Assembly (NCBI GenBank): GCA_043769845.1 | Contig: JAYVIX010000021.1 | Span: forward strand, 1-32,495 | Source: UBA9547 sp043769845 | Lineage (GTDB): Bacteria > Bacteroidota > Bacteroidia > Cytophagales > UBA9547 | DNA: 32,495 nucleotides | Reading direction: 5' to 3' | Shown: positions 23,919-30,628 of the stretch, piece by piece | Layout of the letters: each line of letters starts with the position of its first letter | How positions within the stretch are numbered: the stretch's first letter is position 1 | The notes under the pieces: model-generated | Seen by the model: only the letters and a program-made list of their open reading frames with translations | What the model was told of the DNA's origin: nothing | Databases searched by the model: none | Program-made: the position numbers and the translations under genes

Positions 23919-24461
23919 ATGAAGTATATTTTAGTATTTCCCACGCTTTTATTAGCGATTTGTTCCAATGCGCAGTTATATAAAAACAAAGACAAAGGAC
24001 TTGATGTTAGTTTTTTTTCAGAAACACCGATGGAGAACATCAATGCCACCACCAATAAAGTATCGTCATTAATTAATTTTCAAACCGATTCTATTGTTCT
24101 TAGAATATCCAATACTGATTTCAAATTCAAGAACTCATTAATGGAAGAACATTTTAATGAGAATTACATGGAGTCTGAAAAGTATCCACTTTCTGTTTTC
24201 AGAGGAAAGTTTGATCAGAAAATCGATCCCAAAAAGGCAGGTGTTTACAAAGTGAAAGCAAAAGGCTTTTTAGAAATGCATGGAGTGCGACAAAATCGTG
24301 AAATTTCTGGAACGATAGAGATAAAAGAGGGCGTAAAAATTCACTCAGAATTTATGGTAAAATTAGTCGACCATAAGATTGAAGTTCCGAAACTCGTATT
24401 TGAAAAAATTGCCGAAAGTATCAAAATTACTATAGATGGGCAATATGTGTTTTTCAAATAA
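23919..24461 (+). CDS. YceI family periplasmic lipid-binding protein
   Basis: 180-residue protein from ATG at 23919; the open frame reaches 20 codons further into the previous gene. Residues 1-19 are a signal peptide (MKYILVFPTLLLAICSNAQ). The rest follows the YceI lipocalin-like barrel: DVSFFSETPMENINATTNKV, SLINFQTDSIVLRISNTDFK, MEEHFNENYMESEKYPLSVF (the H-x-x-x-N-Y-M-x-S-x-x-Y-P block), VYKVKAKGFLEMHGVRQN, ISGTIEIKEG and FEKIAESIKITIDGQYVFFK. YceI proteins bind isoprenoid or quinone-like molecules. Last gene of the heme-motif operon, so a quinone or polyisoprenoid link to electron transfer is plausible. Its broken copy is at 16097-16483. Confidence 0.92.
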   Translation: MKYILVFPTLLLAICSNAQLYKNKDKGLDVSFFSETPMENINATTNKVSSLINFQTDSIVLRISNTDFKFKNSLMEEHFNENYMESEKYPLSVFRGKFDQKIDPKKAGVYKVKAKGFLEMHGVRQNREISGTIEIKEGVKIHSEFMVKLVDHKIEVPKLVFEKIAESIKITIDGQYVFFK

Positions 24462-24499
24462 AGCGGTCCTTATTTAAAGTCATTCTAAATTGAAATTTG

Positions 24500-24521
24500 A
24501 TGAGAAAAATCATTTTCTCAT
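24500..24521. terminator. Weak hairpin after yceI
   Basis: ATGAGAAAA-ATCA-TTTTCTCAT, nine-base arms, four-base loop, but no following T-run and an AT-rich stem. It could weakly end the operon or lie in the hemA promoter upstream region (it ends 15 bases before the -7 box). Confidence 0.35.
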
Positions 24522-24535
24522 GCCTCGGTTATATA

Positions 24536-24543
24536 TAATTTTG
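24536..24543 (+). promoter_or_regulatory. -7 box of the hemA promoter
   Basis: TAATTTTG is a full match to the Bacteroidota consensus TAnnTTTG, ending 20 bases before the hemA ATG. A -33 TTG is not clear. Confidence 0.6.
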
Positions 24544-24563
24544 CAGACCTCTTTAACACAGGC

Positions 24564-25844
24564 ATGAAGTTCGACCAGCTCAAAGCCATTTATTCCTCTT
24601 ACAAAAACGCTCCTGCTGAAATCAGGGAAAAGTTTGCCCTTTCTGATAACCAGGCAAGTGCGTTTATGTTCAAGCTCAAGGAAATGGGTTTGGTCTCAGA
24701 AGCATTGGTAGTATCTACCTGCAACCGTACCGAGCTTTATTATGTGCCTGAAGGAGGGCAAGATATTTCGTGTTCGCTCATCAAGTTGCTATTGATGGAA
24801 AAAGGAATTTTGGATATAGAATCTCATGTTCCTTATTTCGATTCAATAGACGAACACCATTCAGCAGTCAATCGTCTTTTTAATATCTCGGCTGGTTTAG
24901 AATCGCAAGTTTTAGGTGACCTTCAAATTACGGGTCAAGTAAAACATGCCTACCAATTGGCAGCCGATGCCAACATGGCTGGGCCATTTTTGCACCGCTT
25001 GATGCACACGATCTTTTTCACCAACAAACGCATTGTACAAGAGACTTCGTTCCGTGATGGAGCAGCCTCGGTATCGTACGCAGCGGTGGAACAGGTAGAG
25101 ACGGTAACCGAACACATCGACCAACCAAATATCCTGGTTTTGGGAACAGGGAAAATTGGTGCTGATGTATGTCGTACTTTGGTAGACAAGAAATTCAATA
25201 ATCTTACTATCCTAAATCGTACTGTTTCGAAGGCAACAGAATTGGCTGAAGAATTAGGTGCAAATTGGGGTGGGTTGGAGAATTTGAAAGAGGCCATTGC
25301 CAAAGCAGATGTCATTATCGGAAGTGTAGCTGGCGAATATCCTTTGGTGACGAAAGCCTTGATTAAAGAAATAGGTATCCAAAGCCACAAATATTTTGTC
25401 GACCTATCTATTCCGCGTAGTATCGAGGCCGAAGTGGAAGAAATTCCTGGTGCAATTTTGTACAACGTAGATCATATCCAAAACAAGACTTCTGAAGCTT
25501 TGGAAATGCGCAGAAGTGCAATTCCAAGAGTGCAATGTTTGATTGCACAATCGGTGATGGAGTTTCAAGACTGGACAAAGGAAATGACTTTTTCTCCGAC
25601 CGTTCAGAAACTAAAAAATTCTCTAGAGCAAATCAGACAAGAAGAAGTAGCTCGTCATTTGAAACAACTGACTGAAAAAGAAGCAGAATTGCTTGATACT
25701 GTTACAAAGAACATCATGCAGAAAATCATCAAATTCCCAGTTTTGCAACTCAAAGCAGCTTGCAAACGTGGTGAAGCCGAAACGCTGATTGATGTGTTGA
25801 ACGATCTTTTCGACCTAGAGAAGTCGTCTACAAAAGTAGAATAG
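24564..25844 (+). CDS. hemA: Glutamyl-tRNA reductase
   Basis: First committed enzyme of C5-pathway tetrapyrrole synthesis; reduces glutamyl-tRNA to glutamate-1-semialdehyde with NADPH. The 426-residue product holds the catalytic Cys53 in STCNRTELYY, the substrate domain with SAGLESQVLGDLQITGQVK, SYAAVEQVETV, the NADPH fold at about 190-200 (ILVLGTGKIGADVC), VDLSIPRSIEAEVEEI, YNVDHI, and the helical dimerisation domain at the C-terminus with LLDTVTKNIMQKIIKFPV. Start ATG at 24564 follows a clear -7 box. It supplies heme, fitting the heme-motif proteins encoded just upstream, but it is a separate unit ended by a GC-rich terminator. Confidence 0.96.
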   Translation: MKFDQLKAIYSSYKNAPAEIREKFALSDNQASAFMFKLKEMGLVSEALVVSTCNRTELYYVPEGGQDISCSLIKLLLMEKGILDIESHVPYFDSIDEHHSAVNRLFNISAGLESQVLGDLQITGQVKHAYQLAADANMAGPFLHRLMHTIFFTNKRIVQETSFRDGAASVSYAAVEQVETVTEHIDQPNILVLGTGKIGADVCRTLVDKKFNNLTILNRTVSKATELAEELGANWGGLENLKEAIAKADVIIGSVAGEYPLVTKALIKEIGIQSHKYFVDLSIPRSIEAEVEEIPGAILYNVDHIQNKTSEALEMRRSAIPRVQCLIAQSVMEFQDWTKEMTFSPTVQKLKNSLEQIRQEEVARHLKQLTEKEAELLDTVTKNIMQKIIKFPVLQLKAACKRGEAETLIDVLNDLFDLEKSSTKVE

Positions 25845-25870
25845 AAGTAATTTAAGAAACACAAATCATC

Positions 25871-25921
25871 AAAAAAGAGTCGAGCCGTTTTGCATTTGTA
25901 AAACGGCTCGACTCTTTTTTT
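25871..25921. terminator. GC-rich bidirectional terminator, copy 1
   Basis: AAAAAAGAGTCGAGCCGTTT(T) and its exact complement around GCATTTGT, with a T-run of seven. It ends hemA from the left and the DUF6691-like pseudogene from the right. The same hairpin recurs at 26335-26382. Confidence 0.92.
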
Positions 25922-25961
25922 GGTAGAAAAGTAAATGAGGCAATTTTTCCCTGAAATAGCC
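25874..25961. repeat. Direct repeat copy 1: terminator plus gene tail
   Basis: About 88 bases nearly identical to 26335-26421: the same hairpin, then a run encoding (on the minus strand) the tail -Y-F-R-E-K-L-P-H of a DUF6691/YedE-type protein. Copy 1 differs in that the stop after LPH has become TTA. Confidence 0.85.
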
Positions 25962-26297
25962 ATAGACTCAAGTGCCCAAAATGGCGGAAACTAAAATCAC
26001 AATTGTTACACCGCCAGAAGGTGCTATCAATGCATAAATCAGGCCTGGACATGCACCAGTTATCGCCCAACCGAAACCGTAAAGAAGACCATAGATTTGT
26101 CCTTTGTTGAAAGTCTTGTCAGGAATTTTGACTGCTTCCTCTTCTATCGTTTTGACATTCAACTTCTTGATGATGAAAATAGAAGCCGCTACCACAGAAA
26201 TGACCATTAAAATTGTCCCAAACATATGGAACGACTGGAACCGGAACATTTCTTGGATTCCTTGCCTTTGTTGGTCTTTTGACCAACAAATCTGCAT
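25935..26297 (-). pseudogene. Decayed DUF6691/YeeE-YedE-type membrane protein gene
   Basis: The open part (26297-25968, 109 codons) reads GIQEMFRFQSFHMFGTILMV, then a second membrane segment, then GQIYGLLYGFGWAITGACPG, LIYALIAPSGGVTIVILVSA, ILGT. R-I-Q-E-M-F-R-F-Q-S-F-H-M-Y-G and GWA-x-x-GACPG are hallmarks of the smaller YedE-like (DUF6691) partner of sulfur-transport-type membrane proteins. Damage: the normal first membrane segment is replaced by sequence with two hairpins (26267-26329), a TGA (25968-25970) stands where TGG is expected before VYGYFREKLPH, and the natural stop after LPH is lost. Probably non-functional, though a shortened product is possible. Confidence 0.75.
26267..26290. 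repeat. Small hairpin 1 (TTTGTTGGTC type)
   Basis: TTTGTTGGTC-TTTT-GACCAACAAA, perfect ten-base arms and a four-base loop. It is 15 bases from a sister hairpin with the same outer arms; together they form a larger inverted repeat GCCTTTGTTGG ... CCAACAAAGGC (26264-26331). No coding role is apparent and it sits where the DUF6691-type gene lost its 5' end. Confidence 0.8.
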
Positions 26298-26305
26298 CCC
26301 GATAT

Positions 26306-26329
26306 TTTGTTGGTGAAAACACCAACAAA
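26306..26329. repeat. Small hairpin 2 (TTTGTTGGTG type)
   Basis: TTTGTTGGTG-AAAA-CACCAACAAA, perfect ten-base arms. Arms match hairpin 1 except the innermost pair, and the loop is A4 instead of T4. Confidence 0.8.
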
Positions 26330-26334
26330 GGCGG

Positions 26335-26382
26335 AAAGAGTCGAGCCGTTTTGCATTTGTAAAACGGCTCGACTCTTTTTTT
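26335..26382. terminator. GC-rich terminator, copy 2
   Basis: Same hairpin as 25871-25921 (AGAGTCGAGCCGTTTT and complement, loop GCATTTGT, T-run on the right). On the minus strand it follows the DUF6691-like tail at 26393-26422; it may now end transcription from the DM13 gene. Confidence 0.88.
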
Positions 26383-26421
26383 GGCAGAACAATCAATGAG
26401 GCAATTTTTCTGCGAATAGCC
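26335..26421. repeat. Direct repeat copy 2
   Basis: Counterpart of 25874-25961, with the stop codon after LPH (TGA, 26393-26395) preserved. The two copies are 461 bases apart. Confidence 0.85.
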
Positions 26422-26422
26422 T
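26393..26422 (-). pseudogene. Leftover 3' end of a second DUF6691/YedE-type gene
   Basis: Minus strand reads L-F-A-E-K-L-P-H-stop followed by the copy 2 terminator. Nothing recognisable precedes it before the DM13 gene ends at 26440. It looks like the tail of a tandem relative of the pseudogene at 25935-26297. Confidence 0.6.
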
Positions 26423-26439
26423 AGTACTTAGAACAATCC

Positions 26440-26886
26440 CTATTTCGGTTCGGAATCGCCAAAACTAACATTTGCTTGAGCGCACCAAATGATTACATGT
26501 TTGTAAACAGTTAAATCTATTTTATCATCAAAATCAAAATTTAATGCATTGTTTGAATATGAAGCATTCAAATCGGCAATTTTGATCACATTGGAGCTCG
26601 AATAGCTACTTGTTTTCGAAAGCAATACATCTACATCAGGCCCCGATGTCATTGTGAATTTCTCGAGTCTTAGAATTGTATTTCCGGTCGAATCTTTTAT
26701 AAAAACCGCATCGCCAGCCAACGAATGTTCATAACTACTGAAACTCCCCTTTTTTAGTACGGTTGATTTGGTTGGAGCCGTCTCATTCGTTTCCGAAACA
26801 GGGGCAAGAGGATCCGCTTTTTTCTTTTTACACGCTGAAAATGAGATCGCTAATCCAAGAAACAAGATGCTGATTTGAGTTTTCAT
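26440..26886 (-). CDS. DM13-domain lipoprotein
   Basis: 148-residue lipoprotein; signal ends FSAC with C19 lipidated, then a charged linker (KKKKADPLAPVSETNE). The DM13 domain spans about 48-148: GSFSSYEHSLAGDAVFIKDS, TGNTILRLEKFTMTSGPDVD, VLLSK, ADLNASYSNNALNFDFDDKI, YKHVIIWCAQANVSFGDSE. The single C in IIWC is the conserved cysteine proposed for redox or cofactor chemistry in this family. It starts 11 bases after the stop of the barrel gene upstream, so they form an operon. Function in bacteria is not established; an electron-transfer role is only a family suggestion. Confidence 0.9.
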   Translation of the reverse strand: MKTQISILFLGLAISFSACKKKKADPLAPVSETNETAPTKSTVLKKGSFSSYEHSLAGDAVFIKDSTGNTILRLEKFTMTSGPDVDVLLSKTSSYSSSNVIKIADLNASYSNNALNFDFDDKIDLTVYKHVIIWCAQANVSFGDSEPK

Positions 26887-26897
26887 ATTCGTACAGT

Positions 26898-27653
26898 TTA
26901 TTTGAAAGGTTGAAATGTGATGCCAATTAATACCGTGCTTGATTTGAGCCTATATCGGTCGTTTTCGATTCTACCATTATCAAACGACAGCTTTTCTTCT
27001 GTTCTCAATTCGGAGAAATAAAACGTATAGCCCAGTTTTATAGCCCATTTTCGATGTAGCCAGTATTGCAGGTAAAACTCAGAATTTAAGCTCCCAATGT
27101 CGTTGTCGCTTGTTAGCAACAAGTTGAATGGAGTAGGTTTTGCATTTTGAACAGGCTTTTGTTTGCCATCAAAACTGCTGGAAACCAAAGTTCCCTGCGT
27201 TTCAGGTCCGAAACTAAAACCGATCACATCAATATTTGTCCCAAATTCAAGTTTTGAAAACAAACTGTATTGCAGATGAAAAGAAGCATTTACAGAATTG
27301 ACATAGGAAGTGACAATCGAAATGGTATCGATATTAGCAGGCACATCGTCCGAGATAATGGTCAATGCATCTTGTCGGGTACTGGTATATTTGGACGGGG
27401 CAGTAGTGTACATTTTGTTACCGCCCACATAGCCCGTATAACGCAAACCGTAACCAATAGCAAAGCGTTTCTTTTTGCCAAAACGATGCAAATGATACCA
27501 ACCGCCAGTGCCATTAAACTCCCGATTGCCAATGGAAACGCCAAGGTTGAAATAGTGTTCTTGTCGGTATTTAGGTTTCGTAGTGTCGCTTAGCATTTGA
27601 GCTTTCGAAGCGGAGGCAGCCAAAAAACATAAAATGAATATCTTAAAATTCAT
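26898..27653 (-). CDS. Predicted outer-membrane beta-barrel protein
   Basis: 251 residues with signal peptide (MNFKIFILCFLAASASKAQ, 1-19). The mature part is amphipathic beta-strands: HYFNLGVSIGNREFNGTGGW, KKRFAIGYGLRYTGYVGG, VNASFHLQYSLFSKLEFGTN, EFYLQYWLHRKWAIKLGYTF, ending RLKSSTVLIGITFQPFK with a terminal aromatic, as needed for BAM insertion. I do not recognise a named family. It is co-transcribed with the DM13 lipoprotein and lies 72 bases after the ATP-grasp gene stop. Possibly a partner barrel for the lipoprotein. Confidence 0.75.
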   Translation of the reverse strand: MNFKIFILCFLAASASKAQMLSDTTKPKYRQEHYFNLGVSIGNREFNGTGGWYHLHRFGKKKRFAIGYGLRYTGYVGGNKMYTTAPSKYTSTRQDALTIISDDVPANIDTISIVTSYVNSVNASFHLQYSLFSKLEFGTNIDVIGFSFGPETQGTLVSSSFDGKQKPVQNAKPTPFNLLLTSDNDIGSLNSEFYLQYWLHRKWAIKLGYTFYFSELRTEEKLSFDNGRIENDRYRLKSSTVLIGITFQPFK

Positions 27654-27701
27654 GTGTTAACTTTGTTTGATACAATGATAATCTGTTGAAAGAGAAGAAT
27701 T

Positions 27702-27717
27702 TGTCGTACAAACGACA
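27702..27717. promoter_or_regulatory. Short hairpin between ATP-grasp and barrel genes
   Basis: TGTCGT-ACAA-ACGACA, six-base arms. It lies 9 bases past the stop of the ATP-grasp gene and in the promoter zone of the barrel gene. No T-run follows, so an operator or weak terminator cannot be told apart. Confidence 0.3.
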
Positions 27718-27725
27718 TTATTGAA

Positions 27726-28745
27726 TTAATTCCAAAAATGATTGGCAAACGTTCTTACAATCGTTCTAAACGAAACCGGCTTTATCCCTCGCTTCTGATT
27801 CAGAATAGAAATCTTAGCCAATAAATTCCAGTGAAAGGCCAAATCGCGATAGGCTTTTACGATTCCGTTTCGTGCATCGTAAATATGGCCTGGTTCAGAA
27901 CTTGCCCCGTTCAACTCCATAATTCGGATATTTTCGCCACTGTACAAATCGTCCAAAGATTTCACTTTCATATCGAACCGACCGTAATAAAAACCTTCCA
28001 TTGGCAAGGCTATTCTGTTGAAGACCTTGTCTAATTTGGGATTGATCAAATGATTGCCGTCCACAAATCGAGTACCACGACAATGGTTTCCGATTGGTTC
28101 CAAAAGCATTTCTTTGCCAGCTTCTAAAATCTGATTTATTCCTTCGCCAAATCTTTTAGAAACTGCTTCTATTTGGAATCTGGCCCGTGTATTTTGTTCC
28201 ATCAATTGCAAAATGCTTGACTTGCCATCTCCTTTTACCGACAAAAATTCTTTGATCGTTACCGATGTTATTTTTCCTAATGGTTCATCAGGCATTCGGC
28301 AAAAAAGTACGCCAAGTTCTAAGGGGAACTCTACAAATTCTTGAACAATGTATTCGTGAGCAGCACGATGATGATAGTTTTCTAATTGTGATTGGTTTAG
28401 GATTTTTTCTACTTCAAATCCCCGTTCGCCCACATTGGGTTTGGCCACAATCGGGAACTGAATTTGTGACAAATTCATTGATTCCTCTACTGCTTCAAAA
28501 CGTGTCTCTTTTGGTACAAAAAATGTTTTTGGTTTGTATTCTGGCGCTATTTGTTTCAGAATATCTATTTTACTTTCTCCGAAAAAACCACCCAATTCTA
28601 TATTGGTATTGGTAGCTGTGAAATAGGCTAATGACTTGGTTTTGATTGCCAGCCAAACCCAATAAGGCATTAAGGGAATATAAAAAAACCACCAAGGCCA
28701 GTATTCATAATTTGTCCATTTGATGATAAATAAAGGAGTGCGCAT
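27726..28745 (-). CDS. ATP-grasp ligase, D-Ala-D-Ala-ligase-like
   Basis: 339 residues. The N-terminal 45 residues are very aromatic (NYEYWPWWFFYIPLMPYWVW) and probably sit on or in the membrane. After GGFFGESKIDILKQIAPE comes the ATP-grasp fold: FPIVAKPNVGERGFEVEKI (lysine and glycine-rich loop), YIVQEFVEFPLELGVLF, VKGDGKSSI, NHCRGTRFVDG, FYYGRFDMKVKS and IRIMELNGASSEPGHIYDA with the metal-binding E and N. It should form an amide or peptide bond with ATP, but the substrate is unknown; it is often automatically labelled D-alanine-D-alanine ligase, although the N-terminal substrate domain of Ddl is absent. Starts 6 bases after the NRDE gene. Confidence 0.82.
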   Translation of the reverse strand: MRTPLFIIKWTNYEYWPWWFFYIPLMPYWVWLAIKTKSLAYFTATNTNIELGGFFGESKIDILKQIAPEYKPKTFFVPKETRFEAVEESMNLSQIQFPIVAKPNVGERGFEVEKILNQSQLENYHHRAAHEYIVQEFVEFPLELGVLFCRMPDEPLGKITSVTIKEFLSVKGDGKSSILQLMEQNTRARFQIEAVSKRFGEGINQILEAGKEMLLEPIGNHCRGTRFVDGNHLINPKLDKVFNRIALPMEGFYYGRFDMKVKSLDDLYSGENIRIMELNGASSEPGHIYDARNGIVKAYRDLAFHWNLLAKISILNQKRGIKPVSFRTIVRTFANHFWN

Positions 28746-28751
28746 GGCTTT

Positions 28752-29468
28752 TCAGTATATTCGGAAACGTTTGATTTCTTGGTTTTGCAAATCTTCATAC
28801 ACCATCGTTTTCGAATTTTCCTCTTGAATAATGGAAGTGATACTCACTGTTCGTTTTTCGGTTCGATCTATAATCATATCGTTTTTCACATCACCTTTTC
28901 CACCAAAATGATGGAAAGACAAGATGTTTTCAGGATCAGATGTATAGTTATGTTCATTTATCCATTTGCCAAACCAACACTCACGTTCCAATATTGTTTT
29001 GTTGTCATAAAGATTAGCCGAAGACCAAATGTGTGGAGCACTTGCGTCCATTATCTTGACATGCAATCCTAAACCGTCCCATCTAAGTTCTTGTATTTCA
29101 GCGTCTTTTTCTGATTTTACTATTAATAAAGTAAAAGGTTCAATGTCTTGAAAATCGTATTCCGAAACGTATTTAGTTACATCATTGAACTTGAAAAAAT
29201 CTAATAGAACCAATCCTCTGCTTCGTTTATAAGGTGGTTTTGAAATATGTTTTTGAAAGGCGCCATTGAGCAAACACAAAGTTAAATGATTACAGGAAGT
29301 GGCTATCCAAGTTCCATTGGCTTGTGTGTCTTTCGGGAAAAATACAGTTTGGTTTTCAATTTGATATTTTGCTGGTGGCAAAGAAGTTTTTCTTACCGCA
29401 GCCTCGTCACGGTTTGATGTGAGCACAAAACCTTTCGGACTTAGTGGCAAATAGGTAACGGTACACAT
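28752..29468 (-). CDS. NRDE (TANGO2-like) family protein
   Basis: 238-residue cytosolic protein. It opens MCTVTYLPLSPKGFVLTSNR and continues DE: the N-terminal Cys2 and the SNRDE motif that name the family. Then FPKDTQANGTWIATS, LNGAFQKH, RSRGLVLLDFF and the late AFxHFG-type block LSFHHFGG. The fold is Ntn-hydrolase-like with Cys2 as candidate nucleophile after Met removal. Animal TANGO2 affects heme and lipid handling; the bacterial role is not known. It lies 60 bases after the DinB gene and 6 bases before the ATP-grasp gene, so the three appear to work together. Confidence 0.92.
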   Translation of the reverse strand: MCTVTYLPLSPKGFVLTSNRDEAAVRKTSLPPAKYQIENQTVFFPKDTQANGTWIATSCNHLTLCLLNGAFQKHISKPPYKRSRGLVLLDFFKFNDVTKYVSEYDFQDIEPFTLLIVKSEKDAEIQELRWDGLGLHVKIMDASAPHIWSSANLYDNKTILERECWFGKWINEHNYTSDPENILSFHHFGGKGDVKNDMIIDRTEKRTVSITSIIQEENSKTMVYEDLQNQEIKRFRIY

Positions 29469-29528
29469 AGTTTAGTTGTTAGTCATCAGTTTTTCTTGCT
29501 TGCTCTGTGTCTCACAGGAGCTAAATTA

Positions 29529-30020
29529 TTACAGCCGTGCTTGGTAGCGAAGTGTAGAACTGGCAACGCCCACATTTTCAGGAATTTGCACCGAAGGAAA
29601 TGCCACATTTATTCCCATTTTGATAATCGCCAAATGGTGCACCGTATGTTCTATATTGTAAGTAATTTCTCTCATTACGGATGTTTGAACCAAGCTGCTA
29701 ATATCAGAATAAGTCACAGAAAGTTGTATTGGCCTTTCCTTGACTGTCAAAATAGTCTCTGAAATAGAGTGCAAAATTTCCAGCGCAAAATCTTTGTCGG
29801 TTTCCAATTGCAAGTTTCTAGCTCTTTTGTCATAATCGACCAAACCATTCTCTATTCCTTGCAACATACATTGATAACATTCGATCACATGGCGCACATG
29901 TTTCCCGATCGAATTTTGTGCCATGCACGAGAGCGGTTTGGCATATTGTTCATCGCTCAATTGGTTTAATAACTGGCTCAATTGATGAAGAATGGTGGCG
30001 GAATGTATGCAAATTTCCAT
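29529..30020 (-). CDS. DinB-like four-helix metalloprotein
   Basis: 163 residues from the ATG at 30018-30020; an in-frame ATG at 30065 would overlap the YceI gene and adds an unlike stretch. The DinB layout is four helices with three metal histidines. Here: SIGKHVRHVIECYQCMLQGI (first His region), DYDKRARN, TDKDFALEILHSISETI, and REITYNIEHTVHHLAIIKMG, with the H-x-x-x-H of HTVHHLAII. Relatives include metal-dependent thiol transferases and maleylpyruvate isomerases. The gene starts 7 bases after the YceI stop and precedes the NRDE gene. Substrate unknown. Confidence 0.85.
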   Translation of the reverse strand: MEICIHSATILHQLSQLLNQLSDEQYAKPLSCMAQNSIGKHVRHVIECYQCMLQGIENGLVDYDKRARNLQLETDKDFALEILHSISETILTVKERPIQLSVTYSDISSLVQTSVMREITYNIEHTVHHLAIIKMGINVAFPSVQIPENVGVASSTLRYQARL

Positions 30021-30027
30021 TGACGTA

Positions 30028-30564
30028 TTATTTGGATGCGTTAACAAGAATTGAAATCGAAACATTATCGGACATTGTCCAGCTGCTGCCGCCTACTTCA
30101 AAATCTCTTCTGTTGATGGCGAATGTGCCTTTTACTTGGGCTGTATTTTTGTTTTCAGTATAATAAAAAGGAATCACTACTTCTTTGCTTGTCTTTTTGA
30201 TCGTCAGTTTGAATTTGCCTTTGAAATAACCTTCTGCCAATTTTTCGAAAGCAACAGAACTCATTTCGATTTTTGGGTATTTGGCCGCATCAAAATATTC
30301 TTCTTTCTTTAGATGTTTGTCTCTGAGGTCGATGCCAGTATTAATCGTATTCACATCTATGCTTGCCAAGATATTGCTCGATGCCAACTGTTCAGGATAA
30401 AAATTAAACTCGGACTGAAAACCCGAAAGCTTGCCCGACACATTTATACCTGCATTTTTAATCGAAAACGTAATGGCAAACGACTCTGATTTCCATCGTG
30501 CTTGCGCGAAAACGGTATTTAACTGAAGATAAAAGGAAATAAGAATAACTGATACAATTCTCAT
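30028..30564 (-). CDS. YceI family periplasmic protein
   Basis: 178 residues from ATG at 30562-30564; the open frame extends upstream but the signal peptide starts here (MRIVSVILISFYLQLNTVFA then Q). Domain marks: ITFSIKNAGINVSGKLSGFQ, SSNILASIDVNTINTGIDLR, DKHLKKEEYFDAAKYPKIEM, FKGKFKLTIKKTSKEVVIPF and FAINRRDFEVGGSSW. This is the standard YceI pattern (R-D-x-H-L-K-x-x-x-Y-F-D-A-x-x-Y-P) and is closer to E. coli YceI than the one at 23919-24461. Likely binds an isoprenoid or lipid in the periplasm. Between the D15 barrel (64-base gap) and DinB (7 bases). Confidence 0.93.
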   Translation of the reverse strand: MRIVSVILISFYLQLNTVFAQARWKSESFAITFSIKNAGINVSGKLSGFQSEFNFYPEQLASSNILASIDVNTINTGIDLRDKHLKKEEYFDAAKYPKIEMSSVAFEKLAEGYFKGKFKLTIKKTSKEVVIPFYYTENKNTAQVKGTFAINRRDFEVGGSSWTMSDNVSISILVNASK

Positions 30565-30628
30565 ACATTTGATTTTATACAAAAGAAACATAACTGAGGC
30601 AGAGTAAATGTCGCATGACCGACAAACG

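Noticed and set aside
24950..25465. Long minus-strand frame inside hemA
   Set aside because: The plus strand encodes an unmistakable glutamyl-tRNA reductase; the reverse frame has no family features.
25655..25963. Minus-strand frame running through the terminator into hemA
   Set aside because: It crosses a strong hairpin, overlaps hemA in reverse and contains no domain.
26264..26331. Twin hairpins considered as an invertible promoter
   Set aside because: No recombinase gene nearby and no promoter box between the hairpins; only 15 bases separate them.
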